From positions 57,280,107 to 57,344,106 of the forward strand of contig NC_134829.1 in NCBI RefSeq assembly GCF_004210375.1: a DNA stretch of 64,000 nt, read 5' to 3'. Position numbers and translations under genes: made by a program. This stretch comes from Tachypleus tridentatus (lineage: Eukaryota; Arthropoda; Merostomata; Xiphosura; Limulidae). Each line of letters begins with the position of its first letter. Within the stretch, counting starts at the first letter, position 1. The notes under the pieces were generated by a model, which worked only from the letters and a program-made list of their open reading frames with translations, was not told the origin of the DNA and did not search any database. Positions 49,981-62,440 of the stretch are shown here, one piece after another.

Positions 49981-50846
49981 AGTTTACTTAATAGACCTTC
50001 TGAACAAACAAGAACGTGTGTGTGCAAATAATACCTAAGTATGTGAACTGTTATTTTAGGAAGTGTGAGTCTTACATTTCTTTATCACTTGTAATGTAAT
50101 ATAAATAAAGTGTACTTCTCGTCAAAACAAAGTGATAATATCTTATCAAAATACTTTACATGCCCTAAAACATGAAACTCGAGACAAAGGAGTCAATCAC
50201 ATAAAACTGCAACATTGAAAAAATATTATAAGTTATTTAAGAATCTAAACCTTCTTAAGATATAATAAAAAAAATTGAAAGTTAAACAGGAAAAAGAAAG
50301 GGTAATACTTAACCCTAGTTCTATACTGCAACTCGAATTATAAGCAACATAAATACAAAAATAGGAAATCGTTAGGCCTAAATAACCTTATAAAAATATC
50401 TTGGCTCTTTTGTTTTTGCTTGATAAGATTTGAGTCACAGGAAGAATATACTTGGATACGACCTTTCAAATCTCATTACAGAAAAAATACCACTTGAGAA
50501 ATGAAGTGGTTTGTTGAATGTATTAAATAAAAGTTGCACGATCATTTTAAGAGCGTGCAGTGCATTTTAACATGAATACAAGTTGTGCAGTTTTAGAATT
50601 TCTATTTACGTTTAAAGTTTGCCTCGGGTTTGAAATATCCGGTTTTATTTGTTGCTACTTTAAACCATTTTTTTATTGTTTATTACTTTATTGTGATAAC
50701 GAAAGGATTTTTACTCATTTCAACAACAATATGAATCAAACACAAAATCATTTAAATCATAAAAAAAAACGAAACAAGAGTGAATATATTTTAAAACATG
50801 ACCTTTTCCCTTTTAGATGTGTAAGAACATTACCCTTTCATAAATA
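49981..50846. other. Unique AT-rich sequence, no gene seen
   Basis: A 95-codon frame (50560-50847) passes through a poly-A tract, is unrecognised and ends at the next repeat. Confidence 0.5.
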
Positions 50847-51024
50847 GTGTTGTTAATTTCAGATTTAATATTGTTGTTAGCACATGACTTCACGTTTAGT
50901 GTTGCTAGTTTCAGATTTAATATTGTTGTTAGCACATGACTTCACGTTTAGTGTTGCTAGTTTCAGATTTAATATTGTTGTTAGCACATGACATCACGTT
51001 TAGTGTTGTCAGTTTCAGATTTAT
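50847..51024. repeat. 52-bp tandem repeat, about 3.5 copies
   Basis: 'gtgttg' unit starts at 50847, 50899, 50951 and 51003, with 'tttcagatttaatattgttg' and 'ttagcacatgac' in each full copy. Nearly identical units. Confidence 0.94.
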
Positions 51025-51088
51025 TTTTATTGTATGGTTTTTATAAATAGTTTTTTATGTTTGATTTATTTTAATACTTTCTTAAATC

Positions 51089-51163
51089 AGAAAGTCTAGA
51101 AATGCGGACCAACAGAAAGTCTAGAAATGCGAACCAACAGAAAGTCTAGAAATGCGGACCAAC
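51089..51163. repeat. 25-bp tandem triplication at the head of a SINE-like element
   Basis: 'cagaaagtctagaaatgcgg' plus 'accaa' occurs at 51089, 51114 and 51139. The last unit runs into the tRNA-like sequence at 51164, at the position where SINE-2 has 'gtctacggatttacaacgct'. Confidence 0.9.
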
Positions 51164-51255
51164 AGCGTTAAAATCCAGAGTTCGATTTCTCATGGTTGGC
51201 AGAGCAAACACAAATTTCCCATTCTGTAGTTTTACTCTAAGAACAATGTTGTAGA
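51164..51255 (+). mobile_element. SINE-2-like relic
   Basis: 'cagcgttaaaatccagagtt' then 'cgatttctcatgg' follows the layout of SINE-2 from anticodon arm through B box, then 'gcagagcaaacac'. The tail has diverged and the right end is uncertain. Confidence 0.5.
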
Positions 51256-51405
51256 AGGTCGTAGGAGAGAATCAAACTACCAACTTTAATGTTTTATATA
51301 CTAGCAAAAAAAACACTGTTATTTATTTGTTTTACTTAACCAAGCAGTAGTGTTGTAAGTAATTTGTCGCAACTATGTAACACGAAGAAACTGGGAAATG
51401 CAATC

Positions 51406-51745
51406 CCAGTCGTGTGATAAGGACAACCAACACTTTCTTCCAGTCGTGTGATAAGGATACCCAACACTTTCTTCCAGTCGTGTGATAAGGACAGCCAACA
51501 CTTTTTCCCAGTCGTGTGACAAGGATAGCCAACACTTTCTTCCAGTCGTGTGATAAGGACAGCCAACACATTCTCCCAGTCGTGTGATTAGGACAACCAA
51601 CACTTTCTTCCAGTCGTGTGATTAGGAAAACCAACACTTTCTTCCAGTCGTGTGATGAGGATAGCCAACACTTTCTTCCAGTCGTGTGATTAGGACAGCC
51701 AACACTTTCTTCCAGTCGTGTGATTAGGATAGCCAACACTTTCTT
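51406..51745. repeat. 34-bp minisatellite, 10 copies
   Basis: Units begin 'ccagtcgtgtgataagg' and contain 'acagccaacactttctt', starting at 51406 and recurring every 34 bp. Three units (102 bp) make a whole number of codons without a stop on the minus strand, which explains the overlapping 135-, 77- and 76-codon frames there. Confidence 0.95.
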
Positions 51746-51749
51746 CGAG

Positions 51750-52707
51750 GAAATCCGACTATCAATAGCGACAATATCCTAATTAAAGAAATGATTTCAT
51801 TCAGTTGGTGTGGATAAAATAAAAATACAGTGAAATGTTTGTACGATGTTTGTACACTCTCTGAATTAAGGACGTTTGTAGAGAATAATTTCCACAGTTT
51901 ACACTCAATGTTACTTACTTATTGACCAACAGATAGAGTCTAATGTGATTTAAAAATATTCTGTAATTTCAGAGACAAGACGAAACTAAGAGATATATAG
52001 ACCCGAGCAACTTCGTGAAAATTTTTGTACTGGATGGTACAATTATACAAGTGTATAATTACGATCGTTAGCACCGTAGCTAAAGAATCCGTGCGGTTGT
52101 TATGTACATCCGTAGGTGTCTTTGTGAACGTTCCTAAGTCTACACGAAAGTTGAGATGTTCGATATCCGCAGGGGGGAAACCTCCAGCTGGACATACATT
52201 TCATTTGTCCAGTGACATAAAAGACCAGTATTACTGAATCGATACCAGCTCAAACCTAATATACTCTAGTAATTTATGGCTTGAAATAAAACGTGTTTAT
52301 AAATTATATAGCATAGCAGTATCCCATGGTGGGATTCGACAAAAGTTTCTAAAGATGCAGTCGTAACGGTTTAATATTTATTATAACGAACAAACAGATC
52401 GTTATGCTGTGCTGGTATATTAAAAACGTTTTCTTTTGTTACTCTTAGAAAACAAAGCGAAACCTTATCAGTGTGAGAACATGTGTCGATTGTACTTTTT
52501 CTATGATTAAGTTAAAACGTTTCATGTTTTGTTGTAAATGTTATTATTGATTGGAAAAACCTTGGAAATAAATATTTTGCTCGTGACGTTACGTATTAGA
52601 TTTCATGCTGTTGACCAATGACGTTAAAGAGAAACTGTTAAAAATCATCACTCAGTTATAAGACTGCTGTTAAACGTGGAAAAGAGTAAATAAATGTTCT
52701 CTAAATC
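51750..52707. other. Unique sequence; weak unrecognised open frame
   Basis: A 70-codon frame at 52025-52237 lies in sequence of more normal base composition than its surroundings and ends 'KPPAGHTFHLSSDIKDQYY'. I recognise no domain and see no clear splice donor after it. An exon is possible but unsupported. Confidence 0.35.
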
Positions 52708-52960
52708 AGGAGGGTTAAGTCGTTCGACTCGTAATATTAGGGTCGAGGGTTCGAATCCCCGTCGCACCAAACATACTCGCCCCTTTCAGCCGTGGGAGTG
52801 TTATAATGTTACGGCCAATCCCACTATTATTTGGTAAAAGAGTAGCCTAAGAGTTGGCGGTGGGTGGTGATGACTAGCTGCCTTCCATTTCTTACACTGC
52901 TAAACTAGGGAGGGCTAGCGCAGATAGCCCGCGACCAGCTTTGCGAGAAATTCAAAAATT
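52708..52960 (+). mobile_element. SINE-1, 5' truncated
   Basis: Starts inside the head ('ggagggttaagtcgttcg'), with B box 'ggttcgaatcc', full body and a short AT-rich end. It shares the body variant 'cttccatttcttacactgc' with the copy at 37961-38193, which suggests a subfamily. Confidence 0.9.
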
Positions 52961-53552
52961 CAATTCAAATTCTATAAATCAACGTTTGGAAATGATATGA
53001 AGCAAATTGTTAAAATTCGCAACGTATAATTCATTCTGTCTTTACTCTAAAAAAACATAAGAGAGTGTCGTTTTCCTCAGGGTTAGCTACAATCGGAGGA
53101 ACATTAATTACAATATAATGAAATTTTATGGGTATTACTTCAAGAAGAAGGCATTTCTTCGTAACGTTAATAGATCTACTTTAGGCTTTCCTCTTAAAGA
53201 TTTATTTCGACGTGTATTACCCAGACTTAATACGTTTGTACCATGAATAGGAACAACAAAAGAACTCTTATATTATCGTAACAGCTGCACCCTTGGTTAG
53301 CACCCAGTAGAGCAGAAAAACATAAAACACTTGCAGGTGTTTCACGACGAGTGACATGTAACACTTTCCAGCCTTAGCCCTTGTAACCCTCGTGTTGTTT
53401 CAGTGAAAATTGTTCATCCGGGTTATACGTTCAAGATTATCATACCAAGTGTTACTTTGATGTCGTCATATTAGAGTAGAAATACTGCAAGGTAAATAGA
53501 AACAAGCAGTTCACACGAGGATAATATACACTAACATCTACGGGATACGTGC
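52961..53552. other. Unique sequence, no gene seen
   Basis: No recognisable gene or repeat between the two SINE copies. Confidence 0.5.
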
Positions 53553-53742
53553 CTCTTGCCCTCTCAGCGGTGGGGGCGTTATAATGTGACGCTCAATCCC
53601 ACTATTCGTTGATGAAAGAGTAGCCCGGTGAGTGGTGATGACTAGTTGCCTTCGCTCTAGTCTTACACTGCTAAATTAGGGACGGCTAGTGCAGATAGCC
53701 TTCTTGTAGCTTTGCGCGAAATTTAAACCAAACCAAACCAAC
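53553..53742 (+). mobile_element. SINE-1, head missing
   Basis: Begins at the 'gccctctcagcggtggggg' part of the body, so the whole tRNA-like head is absent. A small deletion follows 'agagtagccc'. The tail 'aaaccaaaccaaacc' is present. Typical 5' truncation. Confidence 0.9.
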
Positions 53743-54805
53743 CTCTTTCATATCGGCGGGATTAGTTCAATAAAAAAGATATGGTTGGTTTTAGATAGCA
53801 GCATTCCGGAGGTGTTACATTCAATGATAATGTTATTGGTGGTTTGTACTTGGATTCATAGGTGTAAATAGGTAAGTGTCAGGTTTTTTAGGTTTCATAG
53901 TAATCAGTTATCTTAAACTTTGTAGTAATGACATTAAGAAGTAAAATATGATTGAAGTCAGATGTTCTATATTTGGTCAAACATTCTGATGGCTACATCA
54001 TGGTTGTTTCAAAATGATATTAATCTCTACTGATTGTTCTAAGCCAATATTTTTTTTCTGTACTCTTAATAAAATAGCATAAAATTTATTTATATCTGTA
54101 ACTATTAATATCATTATTACAGACTATAATTCACGTTACACAGAGCCTTTCATAACATTGTTACAGAAGTGATACACTGGATTTAAGTGACATGTGTATC
54201 ATTATGAACAAACGCAAAGAATCTGAGGTAATTCTCGAACCATACTTTTTGTGATGTGTTTTAATTCATGCCATATTATCCCTTACTTTTATAACACGAC
54301 AAAGTTGCGCATTATGTTTTGTTAGTCAATAATAAACGCACAATTGGTAACTGAGCTTATGTAGTTACTTGTGTTTCACACAACATAAACTATGTTTGAT
54401 TATACAGTGTTCACTGGCAAAGGTTCACTTATTATTCTCTATATCACAAATTATTTTACACTTAGTGAAATAGACAGGAACCCAACGATTGTAAACATCT
54501 ATGATTTAAGAAAAACAAACTGACTAAGTTACATATTTGTAATAATGGTAAATCTCAAAATATTTATTCCTTTAAACAAACTAGCTGAAGTACCCGTCTC
54601 CTGGACAGAAAATATATAAATTCATGATTAATGAAATGTTATTTTAGGAGAAGAAAAGTTGCTTCCCTTATATGTTAATGTGAAAATCCAAAACCACGGA
54701 AACGCAAAATACAAAAATGAAAAGTTGCATGCGCCCCGGCATGGTTCTAACGAACCTTCACCAATTTTGTGAAGATCCATCCACATCCTGGCCAGTAGTT
54801 ACAAG
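53743..54805. other. Unique AT-rich sequence, no gene seen
   Basis: Only a scrap resembling a SINE start ('gccccggcatgg', 54733-54744) is visible. No gene recognised. Confidence 0.5.
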
Positions 54806-57725
54806 GACAGACAACAACCAGTACTATTATAACTCTAGAGATATTGATAATACAATACTGACAACAACCAGTGTTATTACGTCTGTAGAGATACTATCAA
54901 CACCAGTACTATTATATATCTAGAGATATTGATAATACAATACCAACAAGAACCAGTGTTGTTACATCTGTAGAGACAGTGACAACACCAGTACTATTAT
55001 AACTCTAGAGATATTGATAATACAATACTGACAACAACCAGTGTTGTTACATCTGTAGAGATAGTGACAACACCAGTACTATTATTACTCTAGAGATATT
55101 GATAATACAATACTGACAACAACTAGTGTTGTTACATCTGTAGAGATAGTGACAACACCAGTACTATTATTACTCTAGAGATATTGATAATACAATACTG
55201 ACAACAACTAGTGTTGTTACATCTGTAGAGATAGTGACAACACCAGTACTATTATAACTCTAGAGATATTGATAATACAATACTGACAACAACCAGTGTT
55301 ATTACATCTGTAGAGATACTGACAACACCAGTACTATTATAACTCTAGAGATATTGATAATACAATACTGACAACAACCAGTGTTGTTACATCTGTAGAG
55401 ATAGTGACAACACCAGCACTATTATAACTATAGAGATATTGATAATACAATACTGACAACAACTAGTGTTATTACGTCTGTAGAGATACTGACAACACCA
55501 GTACTATTATAACTCTAGAGATATTGATAATACAATACTGACAACAACCAGTACTATTATAACTCTAGAGATATCGATAATACAATACTGACAACAACCA
55601 GTACTATTATAAATCTAGAGATATTGATAATACAATACTGACAACAACCAGTGTTATTACGTCTGTAGAGATACTGACAACACCAGTACTATTATAACTC
55701 TAGAGATATCGATAATACAATACTGACAACAACCAGTGTTATTACATCTGTAGAGATAGTGACAACACCAGTACTATTATAACTCTAGTGATATTGATAA
55801 TACAATACTGACAACAACCAGTGTTATTACATCTGTAGAGATAGTGACAACACCAGCACGATTATAACTATAGAGATATTGATAATACAATACTGACAAC
55901 AACTAGTGTTATTACGTCTGTAGAGATACTGACAACACCAGTACTATTATAACTCTAGAGATATTGATAATACAATACTGACAACAACCAGTACTATTAT
56001 AACTCTAGAGATATTGATAATACAATACTGACAACAACCAGTACTATTATAACTCTAGAGATATTGATAATACAATACTGACAACAACCAGTGTTATTAC
56101 ATCTGTAGAGATAGTGACAACACCAGCACGATTATAACTATAGAGATATTGATAATACAATACTGACAACAACTAGTGTTATTACGTCTGTAGAGATACT
56201 GACAACACCAGTACTATTATAACTCTAGAGATATTGATAATACAATACTGACAACAACCAGTACTATTATAACTCTAGAGATATCGATAATACAATACTG
56301 ACAACAACCAGTACTATTATAAATCTAGAGATATTGATAATACAATACTGACAACAACCAGTGTTATTACGTCTGTAGCGATACTGACAACACCAGTACT
56401 ATTATAACTCTAGAGATATTGATAATACAATACTGACAACAACTAGTGTTATTACATCTGTAGAGATAGTGACAACACCAGTACTATTATAACTAGAGAT
56501 ATTGATAATACAATACTGACAACAACCAGAACTATTATAACTCTAGAGATATTGATAATACAATACTGACAACAACCAGTACTATTATAACTCTAGAGAT
56601 ATTGATAATACAATACTGACAACAACCAGTACTATTATAACTCTAAAGATATTAATAATACAATACTGACAACAACCAGTGTTATTATAACTCTAGAGAT
56701 ATTGACAATACAATACTGACAACAACTAGTGTTATTACATCTGTAGAGATAGTGACAACACCAGTACTATTATAACTAGAGATATTGATAATACAATACT
56801 GACAACAACCAGTACTATTATAACTCTAGAGATATTGATAATACAATACTGACAACAACCAGTACTATTATAACTCTAGAGATATTGATAATACAATACT
56901 GACAACAACCAGTACTATTATAACTCTAGAGATATTGATAATACAATACTGACAACAACCAGTACTATTATAACTCTAAAGATATTAATAATACAATACT
57001 GACAACAACCAGTGTTATTATAACTCTAGAGATATTGATAATACAATACTGACAACAACTAGTGCTGTTACATCTGTAGAGACAGTGACAACACCAGTAC
57101 TATTATAACTAGAGATATTGATAATACAATACTGACAACAACCAGTGTTGTTACATCTGTAGAGATAGTGACAACACCAGTACTATTATAACTCTAGTGA
57201 TATTGATAATACAATACTGACAACAACTAGTGTTATTACATCGGTAGAGATACTGACAACACCAGTACTATTATAACTCTAGAGATATTGATAATACAAT
57301 ACTGACAACAACCAGTACTATTATAACTCTAGAGATTTTGATAATACAATACTGAGAACAACCAGTGTTATTACATCTGTAGAGATAGTGACAACACCAG
57401 TACTATTATAACTCTAGAGATATTGATAATACAATACTGACAACAACTAGTGTTATTACATCGGTAGAGATACTGACAACACCAGTACTATTATAACTCT
57501 AGAGATATTGATAATACAATACTGACAACAACCAGTGTTGTTACATCTGTAGAGATAGTGACAACACCAGTACTATTATTACTCTAGAGATATTGATAAT
57601 ACAATACTGACAACAACCAGTGTAATTACATCTGTAGAGATACTGACAAAAACCTGTTACTGATAGTAATAGTACAGTACTGACAACAACCAGTACTATT
57701 ATAGTCATACAGATAGTAATAGTAT
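54806..57725. repeat. Composite 50/85-bp satellite array
   Basis: The basic 50-bp unit contains 'agagatattgataatacaat', 'actgacaacaaccagtac' and 'tattataactct'. In many positions a related 35-bp unit ('gttacatctgtagagatag' then 'tgacaacacca') follows, making an 85-bp compound unit. Runs of pure 50-bp units (for example near 55500-55640, 55930-56090 and 56500-56980) alternate with compound runs, and multi-unit blocks recur. Frames at 54717-54923 and 57786-57541 (minus) are shadows. Confidence 0.95.
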
Positions 57726-57889
57726 TAAGGTTTTGTTTAATGTCTGTCAGTACTTCTAATCTGTGACAAAGAAATACATTGTACAAGTTACTGATAGCCT
57801 GATATTAACTATTATCATGGACTGTTACCTCAATCTGATGACCTAGTTCAGAATTATTACATCAGATGTTTTTATAACAGCCCACAGAA

Positions 57890-58030
57890 GTGTATATATA
57901 TATATATATAATGGGCTAGATTTTAATATCTTATAGGTATTCTGTCATAGCGAGATATTTATATATATATATATATATATTTAAATATAATATATAAATG
58001 TTTATATTTATAGATATTTATATATATGTT
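57890..58030. repeat. AT microsatellites
   Basis: (TA)n runs at about 57892-57911 and 57958-57981, followed by irregular TATATAA sequence to 58030. Confidence 0.9.
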
Positions 58031-58189
58031 AGGTTCTATATTTTAATTTCATTTACCCTAACATAAGTACTTTAGTCTTGGTTTTGTTGTAAACAGAATA
58101 TTCGCTCGTTTGGTTGTTTGTTTTCTAACACACTGTGTTTGTTTACAAAAGACTGGAGAGGCACAAAACTTTTCAGAATATTCAGAATG

Positions 58190-58315
58190 GTTTGTTTTTT
58201 TAGTTAAGTGTAAAACTGCTCAATTGGTTATCTGTGCTGTGCCTACCAATGGTATCGCAACCCAGTTTCTAGTGCTATAATTTCGCAGAAATTTTTCTAT
58301 GCTACTTGAAGCCAT
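58190..58315 (-). mobile_element. Degenerate tRNA-derived SINE (fourth type)
   Basis: Minus strand: a decayed head at the right, a B-box-like complement ('gtatcgcaaccca') and an end module whose complement reads 'ctgctcaattggttatctg' at the left. The layout matches SINE-1/2 (head, then an AGATA-containing module, then a tail) but the sequence differs, so it is a separate and older family. Confidence 0.5.
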
Positions 58316-58344
58316 CTAGTGTCGTGTGGATAAACATTTTTTTT

Positions 58345-59318
58345 AATAACTATAAAACAACATACCATTTTATTTTAGTGAAAGCAGGCTTAAAAATTGT
58401 GCATGATACAAATGTACTATTTTTAGGATCTTAATAAGACACAAACATTTTGTAAATAACTATAAAACAACATACCATTTTATTTTAGTGAAAGTAGGCT
58501 TAAAAATTGTGCATGATACAAATGTACTATTTTTAGGATCTTAATAAGACACAAACATTTTGTAAATAACTATAAAACAACATACCATTTTATTTTAGTG
58601 AAAGTAGGCTTAAAAATTGTGCATGATAGAAATGTACTATTTTTAGGATCTTAATAAGACACAAACATTTTGTAAATAACTATAAAACAACATACCATTT
58701 TATTTTAGTGAAAGTAGGCTTAAAAATTGTGCATGATAGAAATGTACTATTTTTAGGATCTTAATAAGACACAAACATTTTGTAAATAACTATAAAACAA
58801 CATACCATTTTATTTTAGTGAAAGTAGGCTTAAAAATTGTGCATGATAGAAATGTACTATTTTTAGGATCTTAATAAGACACAAACATTTTGTAAATAAC
58901 TATAAAACAACATACCATTTTATTTTAGTGAAAGTAGGCTTAAAGATTGTGCATGATACAAATGTACTATTTTTAGGATCTTAATAAAACACAAACATTA
59001 TGTAAATAACTATAAAACAACATACCATTTTATTTTAGTGAAAGTAGGCTTAAAAATTGTGCATGATAGAAATGTACTATTTTTAGGATCTTAATAAGAC
59101 ACAAACATTATGTAAATAACTATAAAACAACATACCATTTTATTTTAGTGAAAGTAGGCTTAAAAATTGTGCATGATACAAATGTACTATTTTTAGGATC
59201 TTAATAAGACACAAACGTTATGTAAATAACTATAAAACAACATACCATTTTATTTTAGTGAATGTAGGCTTAAAAATTGTGCATGATAGAAATGTACTAT
59301 TTTTGGGAACTTAATTAA
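58345..59318. repeat. 110-bp satellite, nearly 9 copies, very homogeneous
   Basis: Units start 'aataactataaaacaacata' at 58345 and every 110 bp to 59225. Inner copies differ only at a few sites (for example 'gataca' versus 'gataga', 'cattttg' versus 'cattatg'). The first ('aaagcaggct') and last ('aatgtaggct', 'ttgggaac') are the most diverged. Each unit contains 'ccattttattttag', which resembles a splice acceptor. Confidence 0.96.
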
Positions 59319-60529
59319 ACATTTTTTTCTTCTATCAGTCGCCGTGACTTTACAAATTCTACATAACCTAGTGATCTTTCAACATCATCTCTGAACAATA
59401 TAGTTTTACACTTTGATATTCCGTAACTTCCACCAATCTTTTTTAAAGTTTTTACTTCGATTATAGACTCTTTTATGCTTCATAAATTTACTTTGTAATT
59501 TTCATGATAATTTATATCACAATTTATTTGTTTTATTATTGTTACATCTCTATATTTGATAGGGACCAGTATCAGCGCCACCTTTAGTCTTATCTCAACA
59601 TTTCGTTAATAGGGTTTCAGCTAATTCATTTTGGATAACTAATGTTCGAATAGTACGCCCGTCTGAGGTAAAAACATATCACTTTGTTGTACTCAAAACT
59701 GCATACAAAAATACAGATGTATCTTAGATGTGTGTTTGATCACTGTTATCACTCATAGAAAATGCTCTGTGAAACGTTCCAGTGACACCTGGGAGTTTCC
59801 CACGAAAAATAGCAATTTTTTTTAAAGCCGAAAGTCTTTTTATTTCTCTCTAAATCTCTCTTATTTGTATGCTTACACATGAATGCACAAAAGCGTTTAT
59901 GTGCACGCCTGTTCGTATATACATATCTTTATTAAATACAATTTCGTTCATATATAATACGTGGCTTTTCTTGGTATCATATTATTCATGTATTTCAGTT
60001 CATTCATGAAGACACAGTTAATTTATTACTGTAGTTGGTGGTAGAACGTTGAAATATTGTAGCAGAAACACATTAAAAACATCTGTGAAAGTGAAAACTG
60101 TAACTGTTTTTTTCAGAGTTTTAACAGAAATATAGAAGTCGCAAATTATTAATGTTTTACGTCTTGCTGAATGAGAAACTTTGTATTTCCACGTGTCTAT
60201 GGGATATTAACTGTACAGGGTGAGAAAAAAAAGTATGCCAATTTTGTTTTGTGCTAAAGTTATCTTATTAGTTGTGTATAAAATATTTTGTTTGTGTGAG
60301 ACATTTGTGTGTACCTACTTTACCTCTTTAAAATGAAGCAGTCAACAGCATTAAAAACAAAGTGATATTTTGTAACATAATACTTCTTAATAACCATTGT
60401 CTCAGCTGTAGTCAGATGTTTATCTCACGTTGTTCCTTTTACTGATAAATTAATAGAAAATCATTGTAATATCCTTGTACTACATAATATTCAAATAAAC
60501 AATGTTTTCTGAATATGTTAACAATGGTT
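59319..60529. other. Unique AT-rich sequence, no gene seen
   Basis: No open frame of interest and no repeat recognised. Confidence 0.5.
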
Positions 60530-61040
60530 GATTGTAAGTGAGCTCTTTGTGTCACTTCATCGATAATAAGTTTACGTTTTTTGTCACTTCGTCGAGAGTA
60601 AGTGAGCTCTTTGTGTCACTCCATTTAGAGTAAGTGAGCTCTTTATGTCACTCCATCGGTAATAAATGAACTGTTTGTGTCACTCTATTGAGAGTAAGTG
60701 AACTCTTTGTGTCACTTAATCGATAGTAAGTGAACTTTTGTGTCACTTCATCGAGAGTAAGTGAGCTCTTTGTGTCACTCCATCGATAATAAGTGAGCTT
60801 TTTGTGTCATTCCATTATTCCATTGAGAGCAAGCGTGCTCATTGTGTCACTCTATTGATAATAACTAAACTTTTTGTGTCACTTTATCGAGAAGAAGTAA
60901 GCTTTATGTGTCACTTCATAGATAATAACTAAACTTTTTGTGTCACTTCATCGAGAAGAAGTAAGCTCTTTGTGTCATTCCATTATTCCATTGAGAGCAA
61001 GCGTGCTCATTGTGTCACTCTATTGATAATAAGTGTGTTC
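60530..61040. repeat. 32-bp minisatellite, about 16 diverged copies
   Basis: 'gtcac' recurs at 60551, 60583, 60615, 60647 and 60679, with 'agtgagctctttgtgtcact' and 'ccatcgagagta' around it. A longer block containing 'attccattattccattgag' and 'agcaagcgtgctcattg' occurs twice, near 60810 and 60977. Confidence 0.9.
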
Positions 61041-61980
61041 TCTGTACTATTTAATATTCCTTAATATGTCCATAAATACAACTTTAATATTCATTCAGGT
61101 ACCCATAAATACAATTCTAATACGAAAGATTGATACAAGCTGTGTAGTGTTATAAGTGTGATGACAACTTACCAACAGTTTAGGCCTGTGATATTTTTAT
61201 TGTTTTAAAGAGTGTTGTAGTTTTTGTTGTTTTCTTTCTGTCATTACAAGATGTATAGAAGTGATTTCATATTTATCCATACTTAATTTGAAATAATTAT
61301 CATAGCGTTACAAATATACCAAAGTAGGCTTAACAGGAAGAATCTTCTCATATAAAGACAGGAAGTTACGTCGCGCCATCTGATAGGTAGAAGGTTCATC
61401 TGACTTTATAATAAATGTACTAATATCTTTATTTAAAAAACATCCTCTTATTTACTGTTAGAAGCGGTAACTTTAATTTTCTGCGTTATTTATATCATTA
61501 AATGAGAAAACGGTGAAACCTAACCCAGGATATCTTCATTAACGTGTACTTAACGTCTTGAACAAGTTTAACTACACAGAATAAATATTTTTAAAAAATG
61601 TAACATCTCTGTCCTCAAAATATAATTAAAAATTTTCTCAAAAGAAAGCGTGACACTGGAAACAGCTTCATACAGTCAACAGCTTCGACATTTGACGTTT
61701 TGTTCCTAATATGGCTTACTACTTTTGTTTCGTAAGACTCTTGTCCAAACTAAATAATGACACGTGAATATTTTAAGTCCCTAAACGTAGATATAAAAAT
61801 TTTCGTCCAAAAATGGTCATGAAAAACAATTTCTGTCATGAAGCCTGAGGTATTTTTTTTATTTGTGAAAGATTAAAAAAGATAGTTAATGTTGAATAAT
61901 TAGCTACAAAATTCCACTTCCAGTTAAATTTTATAAATTAATTAATATGATAATATGATAATTAGGTAATATTTGATTTT
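61041..61980. other. Unique AT-rich sequence, no gene seen
   Basis: No recognisable gene or repeat. Confidence 0.5.
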
Positions 61981-62001
61981 TTAAACTCATTTTATAACTT
62001 A

Positions 62002-62100
62002 GAGAAGTTTTAAGAAGTGTGCGTTCAGCCATCTTGGAACACAAACTAATATGTTTTAAGAAGTGTGCTTTCAGCCATCTTGGAACACAAACTTGCATGT
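62002..62100. repeat. Direct duplication of about 47 bp
   Basis: 'ttttaagaagtgtgc' and 'ttcagccatcttggaacac' occur twice, at about 62007-62053 and 62054-62100. Confidence 0.85.
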
Positions 62101-62440
62101 TGAACAGTGTCATTAGACATGTGAAAATACCGCAATATGCCTGAAAAGTTCGAATAAACATAATAAAATATGTCATTAGACATCTGAAAATATTATTAGA
62201 TACCTGAACAATTTCATTAGACATCTGAAAGATATAATTAGACATGTAAACAGTACTATTAGTCATATAAACAATATCAGTAGACGTCATAATGATATCA
62301 CTAGCTATACGAACAATGTCAATAGACATCTGAAACATAAATATATATCTAAACAATACCACTTGGAATTTCAAGCATATCTTTAGATATTTTAACGATG
62401 TCAATAGGCATTTGAATGATATCATTAGATGTTTGAAGTT
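62100..62440. repeat. Imperfect ~21-bp minisatellite
   Basis: Degenerate repeats of 'cattagacatctgaaa' with variable spacer. A minus-strand frame (62425-61931, 164 codons) shows the matching 7-residue pattern MSNEIVQ-like. It spans both this repeat and the duplication at 62002-62100, so I treat it as repeat-driven. Confidence 0.7.

Noticed and set aside
51332..51739. 135-codon minus-strand frame with Cys/His pattern resembling zinc fingers
   Set aside because: The C...H spacing comes from the 34-bp repeat read in rotating frames. It does not match a C2H2 spacing, and overlapping frames of the same type exist.
52025..52237. Possible immunoglobulin-like exon ('LRCSISAGGKPP')
   Set aside because: Only a loose resemblance: no paired cysteine or tryptophan at the usual spacing and no clear splice donor.
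60530..61040. Common origin of the 32-bp array and the 46-bp satellite (shared 'gtcactcca')
   Set aside because: The shared stretch is too short and the rest of the units do not align.
61931..62425. 164-codon minus-strand open frame
   Set aside because: Runs over a degenerate 21-bp repeat and a separate ~47-bp duplication. The hydrophobic Met/Ile-rich pattern follows the repeat.
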